Program-made: the position numbers and the translations under genes
The notes under the pieces: model-generated
What the model was told of the DNA's origin: nothing
What the model saw: only the letters and a program-made list of their open reading frames with translations
Database searches by the model: none
DNA from: JAVVHH01 sp963835135
GTDB lineage: Bacteria; Pseudomonadota; Alphaproteobacteria; Acetobacterales; Acetobacteraceae
Reading direction: 5' to 3'
NCBI GenBank assembly: GCA_963835135.1
Contig: CAWIEF010000005.1
Span: 496,001-560,000 of the forward strand
Length of the DNA stretch: 64,000 nt
In this document: positions 17,616 through 26,240 of the stretch, piece after piece
Position numbering within the stretch: position 1 is the first letter of the stretch
How the letters are laid out: each line of letters opens with the position of its first letter

Positions 17616-18265
17616 TCCGCGCCCGCCCTCGGAACGCCACCGCCGGCATCGCCGTGGTCGAGTTCGCCCTGGTTGCACCCATCCTGATCTCGATCCTCCT
17701 CAGCATGGCCGACCTCGCACCATCCTTGATGGTGCGCTTCAAAGTCGGCACCGCCACCCAGGCCGTCGCCGACCTTGCAACCCAAGCCGCGACCATGCAG
17801 GCCGCCGACGTCGCGAATTTCTTTGCCATCGGCTCGGATGTCATGACGCCGTTCTCCGGCACGAACCTGGTCCTGCGCATCACCAACGTGGCGACCGATG
17901 GAAAAGGGAACGCCTTCGTTTACTGGAGCTGCGCGCAAGGATCGATGTCCCCCATCACCGCACGGTCGGCGGTCACCAGCACCCCGACGGGTACACCGCT
18001 CGCCAATCTGATCACACTGAACTCCACCACCGGCACCGACACCAGCTATGTCATGGTGGAAGCGACATACACCTATACCGCGCCGGCCGCCTTCCTTCTC
18101 CGCTCGGCCCAGATCATCAACGTCGTCGCTTACACGCTGCCCCGCGTCTCGACCTATATCAGCGGATCGGACCCGAGCTCAAATTACACCCAGCCGAAGC
18201 CGACCGCGACCAACAACCCCTATCCGATCTCCAGCGGCGGCGTCACCTGCAGCCTGGCGCTCTGA
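17612..18265 (+). CDS. Second TadE-like pilus-assembly protein
   Basis: 217 residues from TTG 17612, which overlaps the preceding stop (TTGA). The frame is open further upstream but only as a shadow of the previous gene. The N-terminal motif GIAVVEFALVAPILISILL is the hydrophobic TadE helix. The C-terminal part is an exported domain ending with a Cys near the C-terminus. It completes a tandem set of three Tad-like proteins that are probably translationally coupled. Confidence 0.85.
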   Translation: MIRARPRNATAGIAVVEFALVAPILISILLSMADLAPSLMVRFKVGTATQAVADLATQAATMQAADVANFFAIGSDVMTPFSGTNLVLRITNVATDGKGNAFVYWSCAQGSMSPITARSAVTSTPTGTPLANLITLNSTTGTDTSYVMVEATYTYTAPAAFLLRSAQIINVVAYTLPRVSTYISGSDPSSNYTQPKPTATNNPYPISSGGVTCSLAL

Positions 18266-18318
18266 GTAGCCAAACCACCCACCTTGCCCTGAGCTACCGC
18301 GGCCGCTAGGCCACCCCG

Positions 18319-19377
18319 ATGCCGAGCCCACCTGCTGCCGCCCCAGATCACGCAATCGAGCCCGCAGCCATCTCGCTCCCCTTCGAAACCCCGCCATCCC
18401 ACGGGGAACTCCAACAGGTGGCCCCAGGCCTGTTCTGGCTCCGCCTCGCGCTTCCGTTCCGTCTCGATCACGTGAACGTCTACGTCGTCCACGACGTAGA
18501 CGGCTACGCCATCGTCGACACCGGCATCTTCGACGAGACGACGCGCGCCACCTGGACCAGCCTGCTCGACGGCATCTTCGCCGAACATCCCATCACCCGC
18601 ATCATCGTCTCGCATTATCACCCGGACCACGCCGGGATGGCCGGCTGGCTGGCCGAACGCACCGGCGCCCCTGTCCTGATGCCCGCCACCGAATACCTCA
18701 CCAGCCTCGTCATCATGCTCGACCCTGGCGCCCTCGATGCCGAGCCCTATCGAAGCTTCTATCGCGGCCATGGCCTGGACGCCGCGACGACCAATCTTCT
18801 TCTCACCCTGGGCAACCGCTACCTCAAGATGGTCGCCCCACTTCCCCGCACCTACCGCCGCCTGATCGCGGGCGAGACCCTGCTCGTCGATGGCGCCCCG
18901 TTCCATGTCACCACCGCCGGCGGTCACTCCCCCGAACAGGCCCTCTTCCACGCCCCCTCGCGCAAGCTCCTCCTCTGTGCCGATCAGGTTCTCGCCCGCA
19001 TCTCGCCGAACATCGGCGTCGACGCCCACGACCCCGACGGTGACCCGCTCGGCATCTATCTCCGCTCGCTCGCCACGCTTCGCGCGACGATCCCGGCCGA
19101 CACCCTCGTGCTCCCGGGCCACAACCTGCCCTTCATCGGACTGCACACCCGCATCGACGAACTCACCGCGCATCACCACGCCCGCTGCGACGCCATCGAG
19201 GCCGCGTGCCGCAAACAGCCGCAGAACGTGGTCGAACTCCTGCCCGTCATCTTCCGCCGCCCCATCGACGACCCGCATCAGATGGGGTTCGCCTTCAGCG
19301 AGGCCCTCGCGCACGTGAACTACATGCGCCGTACTGGCCGCCTCGTCCGGCAGCACGGCCGCTTCGTGGCGGCCTGA
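18319..19377 (+). CDS. MBL-fold metallo-hydrolase
   Basis: 352 residues. The zinc-binding motif HYHPDHAGM (HxHxDH) is near residue 100, with further metal ligands likely in GGHSPEQ and PGHNLPF, the second and third histidine positions of the beta-lactamase fold. The C-terminal 100 residues resemble the helical extension of glyoxalase-II-like or lactonase-like members. Hydrolyses an unknown ester, thioester or phosphoester. It ends six bases before the convergent rpe stop. Confidence 0.88.
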   Translation: MPSPPAAAPDHAIEPAAISLPFETPPSHGELQQVAPGLFWLRLALPFRLDHVNVYVVHDVDGYAIVDTGIFDETTRATWTSLLDGIFAEHPITRIIVSHYHPDHAGMAGWLAERTGAPVLMPATEYLTSLVIMLDPGALDAEPYRSFYRGHGLDAATTNLLLTLGNRYLKMVAPLPRTYRRLIAGETLLVDGAPFHVTTAGGHSPEQALFHAPSRKLLLCADQVLARISPNIGVDAHDPDGDPLGIYLRSLATLRATIPADTLVLPGHNLPFIGLHTRIDELTAHHHARCDAIEAACRKQPQNVVELLPVIFRRPIDDPHQMGFAFSEALAHVNYMRRTGRLVRQHGRFVAA

Positions 19378-19383
19378 ACGCAG

Positions 19384-20037
19384 CTATCCGGCGGCCCGGC
19401 GAAGCGCGGCGATCGCCGCCTGATAGTCTCCCCGGCCGAACACCGCCGATCCCGCCACCAGTGACGTCGCCCCTGCCTGCACCACGGCAGGCGCCGTCTC
19501 TGCCGTGATGCCGCCATCGACCTGGATGACGATCGGCCGATCGCCGATCATCGCCCGCACCCGCCGCACCTTCTCCACCATCGGCCCGATGAACGACTGG
19601 CCCCCGAACCCGGGATTGACCGTCATCACCAACACGAGGTCCACCCGGTCCAGCACGTACGCCACCATATCCTCCGGCGTTCCCGGATTGAGCGCCACGC
19701 CCGCCTTCTTCCCCAACGCCCCGATCGCCTGCAACGTCCGGTCCAGATGCGGGGTCGCTTCCGCATGCACCGTCAGCCGATCGGCCCCTGCCGTGGCAAA
19801 CGCTTCCAAATACGGATCGACCGGCGCAATCATCAGGTGAGCGTCGAAGCACTTCGATGACGCCCCGCGGATGGCTCTGACGATCTGCGGCCCGAACGTG
19901 ATGTTGGGCACGTAATGTCCGTCCATAACGTCCAGGTGGATCCAATCGGCCCCCGCCCGATCAACCGCCCCGACCTCCTCTCCGAGGCGCGAGAAGTCCG
20001 CCGAAAGGATCGAAGGCGCGATCACCACGCCGCTCAT
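19384..20037 (-). CDS. rpe: Ribulose-phosphate 3-epimerase
   Basis: 217 residues, standard for Rpe. Signatures are DWIHLDVMDGHYVPNITFG near residue 33 (metal ligands and catalytic Asp) and VMTVNPGFGGQSF near residue 140. It interconverts ribulose 5-phosphate and xylulose 5-phosphate, supplying transketolase. It is located 5 kb from the pentose phosphate operon and transcribed in the same direction but as a separate unit. In some proteobacteria rpe also serves a Calvin cycle; nothing here supports that. Confidence 0.95.
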   Translation of the reverse strand: MSGVVIAPSILSADFSRLGEEVGAVDRAGADWIHLDVMDGHYVPNITFGPQIVRAIRGASSKCFDAHLMIAPVDPYLEAFATAGADRLTVHAEATPHLDRTLQAIGALGKKAGVALNPGTPEDMVAYVLDRVDLVLVMTVNPGFGGQSFIGPMVEKVRRVRAMIGDRPIVIQVDGGITAETAPAVVQAGATSLVAGSAVFGRGDYQAAIAALRRAAG

Positions 20038-20106
20038 CTGCCATCATCCATCGACCGCCAACTCCCCTCCGAGGCAATGCCATCGTCGCCGCTGCCCCTC
20101 GCCCGA

Positions 20107-21021
20107 TCAAGTCGCCGCCCAGGGCGACGCGGCCAGCCGTGCCGCCAAGAAGTCCATCACGGCCGCAACGCGGCGCGGCCGCAACCCGCCCGGCGGCATC
20201 ACCAAGCTCAACCCCACATCCGCCATCGCCCAGTCCGGCATCGCCCGCTGCAGTCGCCCCTCCGCCAAGTCGCGCCAGACGATGAACTCCGGCTGGATCG
20301 CCAGCCCCACCCCGGCCAGAACCGAGGGGGTCATCGCGTCGCCATTGTTGATGCGCAATGGCCCCGCCGGCGTTACCGTCACCGCCTCGCCCGATGCGTG
20401 CCGGAACCGCCAGCGATCGGGCGTCGGCAGATACGAGTAGGACAGGCAGCGATGCTCAGCCAGATCATGCGGGTGAACAGGCTGACCATGCGCCGCAAAA
20501 TAGGCCGGCGCCCCCACCAGGATGCGGCGGACCGCACAGATCCGGCGCACCCGCAGCGACGAATCCTCCAACACCGCGACCCGGACCGCGAAATCGAACC
20601 CTTCGGCGACGAGATCGACCCGCGCGTCGCTCAGATGCAAGTCCACCGCGACCTGAGGCAACTCCGCCAGCAACGCCGGCAACAACGGTGCCAGATGGGT
20701 CACCCCGAACGACATCGGTGCCGCCATCCGAACCAGCCCGCGCGGGGTGGTGGACCGCGAGAGCACCTCGGCCTCCGCCGCCTCTGCCTCTGCGAGGATC
20801 CGCGCCGCACGCTCGGACGCTGCGCGCCCCGTCTCGGTCAACAGCAGACGGTGCGACGAGCGGTGCAACAGCCGCGCGCTGAGCTGCGCCTCCAACCGGC
20901 TGACCGCCTTGGACACCGTGGCCTTCGACAGGCCGAGCTCCGTGGCCGCGCGCGAGAACGACCCGGCCTGCACGACCGTGGCGAATACCGCCCAAGCCTC
21001 GAGATCAGGAAGCCGCGGCAT
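20107..21021 (-). CDS. LysR-family transcriptional regulator
   Basis: 304 residues. The N-terminal winged helix-turn-helix reads AGSFSRAATELGLSKATVSKAV (the helix-turn-helix region near residues 18-38), followed by the linker helix and a LysR substrate-binding domain. It is divergent from pirin and wrbA with a 118-base gap containing a GAAAC-N5-GTTTC palindrome. By the usual LysR logic it controls both its own gene and the pirin/wrbA unit, probably in response to a quinone or electrophile, but the ligand is inference. Confidence 0.92.
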   Translation of the reverse strand: MPRLPDLEAWAVFATVVQAGSFSRAATELGLSKATVSKAVSRLEAQLSARLLHRSSHRLLLTETGRAASERAARILAEAEAAEAEVLSRSTTPRGLVRMAAPMSFGVTHLAPLLPALLAELPQVAVDLHLSDARVDLVAEGFDFAVRVAVLEDSSLRVRRICAVRRILVGAPAYFAAHGQPVHPHDLAEHRCLSYSYLPTPDRWRFRHASGEAVTVTPAGPLRINNGDAMTPSVLAGVGLAIQPEFIVWRDLAEGRLQRAMPDWAMADVGLSLVMPPGGLRPRRVAAVMDFLAARLAASPWAAT

Positions 21022-21031
21022 AGCAAATTCC

Positions 21032-21046
21032 GAAACTGTTGGTTTC
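21032..21046. promoter_or_regulatory. Candidate LysR operator
   Basis: A perfect inverted repeat, GAAAC-TGTTG-GTTTC, lies 10 bases upstream of the LysR start codon and about 95 bases upstream of pirin. A further GTTTC copy follows at 21051-21055. Spacing and position fit LysR-type regulation of a divergent promoter. This is inferred from position and symmetry only. Confidence 0.5.
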
Positions 21047-21139
21047 GGCCGTTTCTATATCAGACATGACGCGTCGCGCCCATATGGGTGGTCAGCGAGA
21101 CTCGCCACGAGGACAATCGGGGTCTCGACGGAGTTGATC

Positions 21140-21838
21140 ATGATCGAACTGCGTCCCTTCGCCGGGTTGGGCGGTGCACACCACGGCTGGCTCGATACCA
21201 AGCACCACTTCTCCTTCGGCGACTACCACGACCCGGCCCGCATGGCCTGGGGCAACATCCGCGTCTGGAACGACGACGTGATCGCGCCGGCTGCCGGTTT
21301 CCCGACCCATCCTCATCGCGACATGGAAATCATCACGTACGTCCGCGAAGGCGCGATCACGCATCAGGACAGCTTGGGCAACCAGGGCCGCACCGAGGCG
21401 GGCGACGTCCAGGTGATGAGCGCGGGCACCGGCATCCGCCATTCCGAGTACAACCATGAGCCAGGGGCGACCAAGATCTTCCAGATCTGGATCATCCCCG
21501 AACGGAGCGGCCAAGCGCCTGCCTGGGGCGCACGCCCGTTCCCGAAAGGCGATCGCGCCGGCCGCTTCGTCACGCTGGCGAGCGGGCGCGCGGAGGATGG
21601 CGACGTCCTGCCGATCCGGGCCGATGCCCGGCTGGTCGCCGCCACGCTTCGGGCCGGCGAGAGCGCGGACTATGCTCCCGCGCCGGGCCGCGCGCAGTAT
21701 CTCGTACCGGCGACCGGCCGGGTCGACGTGAACGGCCGGCTTGTGAGCGCGGGGGACGGCGTCGCCATCCGCGACGAGGCGAGCGTGCGCGTCACCGCGT
21801 TGGAGGACGCCGAAATCCTGCTCGTCGACGCTGCTTGA
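21140..21838 (+). CDS. Pirin family protein (YhaK/quercetinase-like)
   Basis: 232 residues from ATG 21140, where similarity to pirins begins (MIELRPFAGLGGAHHGWLDT). The longer frame upstream is a shadow of the LysR gene. The metal-binding bicupin motif is FPTHPHRDMEIITYV (His and Glu ligands), with THQDSLGN and GTGIRHSE following. Bacterial members of this type can act as quercetin 2,3-dioxygenases or redox sensors. It is paired with wrbA under an adjacent LysR regulator, a common stress/quinone arrangement. Confidence 0.92.
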   Translation: MIELRPFAGLGGAHHGWLDTKHHFSFGDYHDPARMAWGNIRVWNDDVIAPAAGFPTHPHRDMEIITYVREGAITHQDSLGNQGRTEAGDVQVMSAGTGIRHSEYNHEPGATKIFQIWIIPERSGQAPAWGARPFPKGDRAGRFVTLASGRAEDGDVLPIRADARLVAATLRAGESADYAPAPGRAQYLVPATGRVDVNGRLVSAGDGVAIRDEASVRVTALEDAEILLVDAA

Positions 21839-21870
21839 TGACACATCGTTACTGAAAGGATTAGCGCATC

Positions 21871-22470
21871 ATGACGAAAGTTCTGGTTCTATACTACTCG
21901 TCGTACGGTCATATCGAGACGATGGCTGAGGCGGTCGCGGCCGGCGCTCGTGAGGCCGGCGCGACCGCCGACATCCGCCGCGTGCCGGAACTGGTGCCCG
22001 ATGCGGTGGCGTCCGCCAGCCATTACAAGCTCCATCAGCCTGCCCCGCTCGCCAGCGTCGACGAACTCCCCGACTACGACGCGATCATCGTCGGCAGTGG
22101 CACGCGCTACGGCCGGATGACCTCGCAGATGGCCAACTTCTGGGATCAGACCGGTGGCTTGTGGTTCCAAGGCAAGCTGGTCGGCAAGGTCGGTGCCGCG
22201 TTTTCCTCCACGGCGTCCCAGCATGGCGGCCAGGAGACCACGCTGCTCAACATCCTGAACAGCTTGTTGCATCATGGGATGATCACGGTGGGCCTGCCGT
22301 ATTCGTTCCAAGGCCAGCTCAAGCTGGACGAGGTGACCGGCGGCTCGCCCTACGGCGCCACCACCATCGCGGCCGGCGACGGCTCGCGTCAGCCCACGGC
22401 GAATGAGCTGGCCGGTGCCACCTTCCTCGGCCGGCACGTCGCCCAGATCGCGGCAAAGCTGGCGGCCTAA
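21871..22470 (+). CDS. wrbA: NAD(P)H:quinone oxidoreductase, WrbA type
   Basis: 199 residues. Flavodoxin-like fold with the FMN phosphate loop YYSSYGHIETMA at the N-terminus and the second FMN-binding loop GSGTRYGRMTSQM near residue 75, with FSSTASQHGGQE later, all family signatures. It reduces quinones by two electrons, avoiding semiquinone radicals. The start has a GAAAGGA-like ribosome site. It lies 32 bases after pirin and is followed by a GC-rich hairpin at 22486. Confidence 0.94.
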   Translation: MTKVLVLYYSSYGHIETMAEAVAAGAREAGATADIRRVPELVPDAVASASHYKLHQPAPLASVDELPDYDAIIVGSGTRYGRMTSQMANFWDQTGGLWFQGKLVGKVGAAFSSTASQHGGQETTLLNILNSLLHHGMITVGLPYSFQGQLKLDEVTGGSPYGATTIAAGDGSRQPTANELAGATFLGRHVAQIAAKLAA

Positions 22471-22485
22471 CCCACTCAAACCCAA

Positions 22486-22513
22486 GAGCGCCCCGGCTGA
22501 GCCGGCGGCGCTC
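22486..22513 (+). terminator. GC-rich hairpin after wrbA
   Basis: GAGCGCC-CCGGC pairs with GCCGG-C-GGCGCTC around a TGA loop, a roughly 12-bp stem with a one-base bulge, starting 16 bases after the wrbA stop. There is no T-tract, so it is either a weak intrinsic terminator or an RNA 3'-end stabiliser. Confidence 0.5.
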
Positions 22514-22649
22514 CACCGAAATCATCGTCCACCCTGAATACTGTCGCTGATCCGGCCCGGCCGGCAGCCGACGAGTATTTTGAAACCTTTGTTTAAAAGC
22601 CGCCGTAACTGCCTCAACACCCATCAAGGGTGCCATGTGGAGGCTTCTC

Positions 22650-23219
22650 ATGTTGAACCGCTTTCGGTCGCAAGCACTGTATGTTGTCGCTGCGACCGTG
22701 CTCACTGTCGGTCTAGCGTCCGGCGCGCTTGCGCAAGGCAAAGTGGTGACAGTCGGTGGCGCACCGATGTACCCGACCAAGACCATCGTTCAGAACGCTG
22801 TCAATTCGAAGGACCACACGACGCTCGTCGCCGCCGTCAAGGCGGCCGGGCTCGTGGACACGCTGTCCGGCAAGGGGCCGTTCACCGTGTTCGCGCCGAC
22901 CAACGAGGCGTTTGCCAAGCTCCCGCCCGGCACCGTCGACACGCTGATCAAGCCCGAAAACAAGGGCCAGCTGACCCAGGTCCTGACCTATCATGTCGTG
23001 CCCGGCAAGCTGACCGCGGTCGAGCTCGGCCGCATGGTCAAGGCCGGCAACGGCAAGGCGACGCTCAAGACCGTCCAGGGCGAACCGCTCACCGTCACCG
23101 ACCAGGGCGGCCGCGTCATGGTCACCGACAGCAAGGGCGATGTCGCCACCGTCACCATTGCGGACGTCGTGCAGTCGAACGGCGTCATCCATGTGGTCGA
23201 CACCGTGCTCCTCCCGTAA
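22650..23219 (+). CDS. Secreted fasciclin (FAS1) domain protein
   Basis: 189 residues from ATG 22650, chosen because GGAGG (22639-22643) sits at ideal distance; ATG 22635 would overlap that site. An N-terminal signal peptide ends near ASGALAQ. One FAS1 domain follows, with H1 motif GPFTVFAPTNEAFAKLP and H2-like motif TYHVVPGKL. Such proteins are exported and linked to adhesion or envelope integrity in bacteria. It is monocistronic, with a strong terminator immediately downstream. The upstream 22514-22634 region holds the promoter. Confidence 0.9.
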   Translation: MLNRFRSQALYVVAATVLTVGLASGALAQGKVVTVGGAPMYPTKTIVQNAVNSKDHTTLVAAVKAAGLVDTLSGKGPFTVFAPTNEAFAKLPPGTVDTLIKPENKGQLTQVLTYHVVPGKLTAVELGRMVKAGNGKATLKTVQGEPLTVTDQGGRVMVTDSKGDVATVTIADVVQSNGVIHVVDTVLLP

Positions 23220-23227
23220 TCAGCACC

Positions 23228-23270
23228 GGCCGCCGCCGGGCAACCGGCGGCGGCCACCCCACCGCGTTTT
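23228..23270 (+). terminator. Intrinsic terminator after the fasciclin gene
   Basis: A perfect 12-bp stem, GGCCGCCGCCGG (23228-23239) with CCGGCGGCGGCC (23244-23255), closed by a GCAA tetraloop and followed 11 bases later by TTTT (23267-23270). It begins eight bases after the stop codon. This is the clearest terminator in the window. Confidence 0.75.
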
Positions 23271-23379
23271 CCCGCGCGCCCTCATTTCCCGCTTGCTGCC
23301 GCTTCCCCGGCCCGGCAAACCGGAGCGACAAAGGGGGAAACACGATGCGGCAACGGGCCATACCATTGGGCGCGCCGGC

Positions 23380-24249
23380 ATGAGCACGGTCGCTTTCGTC
23401 GGCCTCGGCGCCATGGGGCTTCCCATGGCCAAGAACCTCCTGGCCAAGCAATTCCGCATCCGCGGCTTCGACACCCGCCAGACCGCGGTCGACGCGCTGG
23501 CCGACGCCGGCGGGACCGGCTGCGCGACCGCCGCCGAAGCGGCCACCGGCGCCGCTACGCTCATCCTCATGGTGGTCAACGCGGGCCAAGCCGCCGACGT
23601 GCTCGACGCCGCCCTCGACAGCCTCGACCCGGCCGGCACCGTCATCCTCATGGCCACCTGCGCCCCCGCCGCCGCCGCCAGCCTGGCTGACCGCGTCGTC
23701 GCCACTGGCCGACGCTTCATCGACGCGCCCGTCTCCGGCGGGATTGCCGGGGCCACCGGCGGCACCCTCACCATCATGGCCGCCGCCGCTCCGGACGCAT
23801 TCGCCGCCGCCAAGCCCATCCTCGACGCCCTCGGCGACAAGCTCTTCCACGTCGGCGACAAGCCCGGCCAGGGAGCGGCCGTCAAGACCGTCAACCAACT
23901 GCTCTGCGGCGTCCATATCGCCGTCACGGCTGAGGCCTTCGCGCTCGCTGCCAAGGCCGGCGTCGACCTCGACATCCTCCTCCAGATCATGAGCGGATCG
24001 GCCGCCTCCTCGTGGATGCTGCGCGACCGCGGCCCGCGCATGCTGCAACCCGACCCGGCCGTCGCCAGCGCCGTCGACATCTTCGTCAAAGACCTCGGCC
24101 TCGTCCTCGATGCCGGCCGCGACGCCAAGGCCGCCCTCCCGCTCGCCGCCGCCGCCCACCAGCTGTTCCTTGCCGCGTCCGGGCGCGGCGAGGGCGGCGC
24201 CGACGACAGCCAAGTCATCCGCAGCTACAAGGCCCTGAACGGCCGATGA
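23380..24249 (+). CDS. NAD(P)-dependent beta-hydroxyacid dehydrogenase (GarR/LtnD-like)
   Basis: 289 residues from ATG 23380. The Rossmann motif AFVGLGAMGLPMAKNLL is at the N-terminus, the substrate motif FIDAPVSGGIAGATGGTL near residue 118 and the catalytic-Lys segment GAAVKTVNQLL near residue 168, as in tartronate-semialdehyde reductases, 3-hydroxyisobutyrate dehydrogenases and L-threonate dehydrogenases. Its stop overlaps the TRAP permease start (ATGA), so it probably acts on a hydroxy-acid brought in by that transporter. The exact substrate is unresolved. Confidence 0.87.
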   Translation: MSTVAFVGLGAMGLPMAKNLLAKQFRIRGFDTRQTAVDALADAGGTGCATAAEAATGAATLILMVVNAGQAADVLDAALDSLDPAGTVILMATCAPAAAASLADRVVATGRRFIDAPVSGGIAGATGGTLTIMAAAAPDAFAAAKPILDALGDKLFHVGDKPGQGAAVKTVNQLLCGVHIAVTAEAFALAAKAGVDLDILLQIMSGSAASSWMLRDRGPRMLQPDPAVASAVDIFVKDLGLVLDAGRDAKAALPLAAAAHQLFLAASGRGEGGADDSQVIRSYKALNGR

Positions 24250-26174
24250 TCCCGAACGCCGCCGCAGGCATCATTGAACCAAGCGCCGCCGGCGGCCTCG
24301 AGTCCAGCATCGCAGGCGCCGGCCTCCAACCCACCGCCGTGGCCAAACACCCCTGGCTGCGCCGTGTCGAGAACTGGCTGGCCCAGTTGGTGGGCGTCGT
24401 CGCCGCTATTGCCTTGGTCGCCGAGGTCGGACTCCTTCTGGCAGGCGTGATCTTCCGCTTCGGCCTCGACACGCCGCTGATTTGGGGCGACGAACTCGCC
24501 TCCACCGTCTTTCTCTGGCTCGCTATGCTCGGCGCCGTCCTCGCGCTGCACGCCGGGGCCCACATGCGCCTCTCGACGATCGCGACCCGGCTGCCCGCTG
24601 CCCTGCGCGGACCGGCCGCCGCCCTGGCCGCCCTTGCCCCGCTCGTTCTGCTCCTGATCCTGATCCGCCCGGCGCTCGATTACATGGACGACCAATCCTT
24701 CATCGAGACCCCCGCCCTCGGCTGGCCCGACTCCATCCGCACTGCCGCCGTCCCCGTCGGCTTCGGCCTGATGATCCTCCTCTCGATCTTGCACCTGCTG
24801 CAATTCCGCCTGCGCGACGTCCTGTCCGTGGCGCTCGTCCTCGCCGCCATCGCGGTCGCCATCGTCGCCGGGCGCCCCATCCTCGCCGGCCTCGGCAATT
24901 GGAACCTGGTGGTCTTCTTCATCGTGCTGCTCGGCACCGGCGTGCTGGCCGGCATCCCCATCGCCTTCGCCTTCGCGCTCTCCACGGCCGCCTACCTGCT
25001 CACAACCACCAACACCCCGCTCCAGGTCATGCCCGGCCGCATGGACGAGGGCATGTCCTCGCTCATCCTGCTCGCCGTACCTCTGTTCGTGCTGCTCGGC
25101 GGTCTCATCGAGCTCACCAACATGGCCCGCGCCATGGTCGCCTTCCTCGCCGCCCTGATCGGCCACGTCCGCGGCGGGCTGCAATTCGTCCTACTCGGCG
25201 CCATGATCCTGGTGTCCGGTATCTCCGGCTCCAAGACCGCCGACATGGCCGCAGTCGCCCCCGTCCTCATTCCCGAGATGAAGAAGCGCGGCCTCGACGA
25301 GGGCGAGATGGTGGCGCTGCTGGCCGCCACCGGCGCGATGGCCGAAACCATTCCACCCTCGCTGGTGCTGATCGCCATCGGCTCCGTCACCGGCGTCTCC
25401 ATCGCCGCCCTGTTCACCGGCGGCCTGCTGCCGGGCATCGTGCTCGCCATCTTCCTGGCCATCCTCGCCCGCCAGCGCGCAGGCGGCGAGAACCTCGCCG
25501 GCATCCGCCGCGCGCCCGCCCGGGTCGTCGGCCGCACCTTCCTGATCGCGCTCCCCGCGCTGCTGCTGCCGGTGCTGATCCGCACCGCGGTCATACAGGG
25601 CGTGGCCACGGCGACCGAGGTATCCACCATCGGCATCGTCTACATCGTTCTGTGCGGCATCTTTCTCTACCGCAGCTTCGATGTGCGCCGCCTCTATCCC
25701 ATGCTCGTCGACGCCGCCACGCTCTCCGGCGCCGTGCTCTTCATCATCGGCGCCGCCAACGGCATGGCCTGGGCGCTCACTCAATCCGGCTTCTCCCGCG
25801 CGCTCACCGCAGCCATGGCCGGCATGCCCGGCGGGCAGCTCGGCTTCCTCGGCATCTCCATCGCCGCCTTCATCGTCCTCGGAAGCGTCCTCGAGGGCAT
25901 TCCCGCCATGGTCCTGTTCGGCCCGCTCCTGTTCCCCGTCGCCCGCGCCGCCGGCGTCCACGAAGTCCATTATGCGATGGTCGTCATCCTCGCGATGGGC
26001 ATCGGCCTGTTCGCGCCCCCGTTCGGCCTCGGCTACTACGCCGCCTGCACCATCGGCCGGGTCAATCCCGACGCTGCGCTGCTGCGGATCTGGCCCTATC
26101 TCGGCGTGCTGGTCCTTGGCCTGCTGATCGTGGCGGCAGTCCCCTGGATCTCGATCGGCTTCCTGCCGAACTGA
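24246..26174 (+). CDS. TRAP transporter permease, fused DctQ-DctM
   Basis: 642 residues from ATG 24246, overlapping the upstream stop. After a polar N-terminus of about 35 residues, roughly four membrane segments form the small DctQ subunit (to about residue 190). From about residue 220 (FFIVLLGTGVLAGIPIAFAF) the large DctM subunit runs to the C-terminus with some twelve further spans and the motif SGISGSKTADMAAVAP. TRAP systems use a sodium gradient and an extracytoplasmic DctP protein, typically for dicarboxylates or hydroxy-acids. No DctP gene is adjacent. Confidence 0.92.
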   Translation: MIPNAAAGIIEPSAAGGLESSIAGAGLQPTAVAKHPWLRRVENWLAQLVGVVAAIALVAEVGLLLAGVIFRFGLDTPLIWGDELASTVFLWLAMLGAVLALHAGAHMRLSTIATRLPAALRGPAAALAALAPLVLLLILIRPALDYMDDQSFIETPALGWPDSIRTAAVPVGFGLMILLSILHLLQFRLRDVLSVALVLAAIAVAIVAGRPILAGLGNWNLVVFFIVLLGTGVLAGIPIAFAFALSTAAYLLTTTNTPLQVMPGRMDEGMSSLILLAVPLFVLLGGLIELTNMARAMVAFLAALIGHVRGGLQFVLLGAMILVSGISGSKTADMAAVAPVLIPEMKKRGLDEGEMVALLAATGAMAETIPPSLVLIAIGSVTGVSIAALFTGGLLPGIVLAIFLAILARQRAGGENLAGIRRAPARVVGRTFLIALPALLLPVLIRTAVIQGVATATEVSTIGIVYIVLCGIFLYRSFDVRRLYPMLVDAATLSGAVLFIIGAANGMAWALTQSGFSRALTAAMAGMPGGQLGFLGISIAAFIVLGSVLEGIPAMVLFGPLLFPVARAAGVHEVHYAMVVILAMGIGLFAPPFGLGYYAACTIGRVNPDAALLRIWPYLGVLVLGLLIVAAVPWISIGFLPN

Positions 26175-26240
26175 GAACCGCCCTGGCCCCTCGCCTCCTC
26201 GCGCGCCTATGATGATGCCGATGTTCGGCAGGAGGTCCGT

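Noticed and set aside
22581..22608. EcfG-type stress promoter before the fasciclin gene (GAAAC, 17 bases, CGTAA)
   Set aside because: Lacks the GGAAC and CGTT consensus at both ends; too weak to claim.
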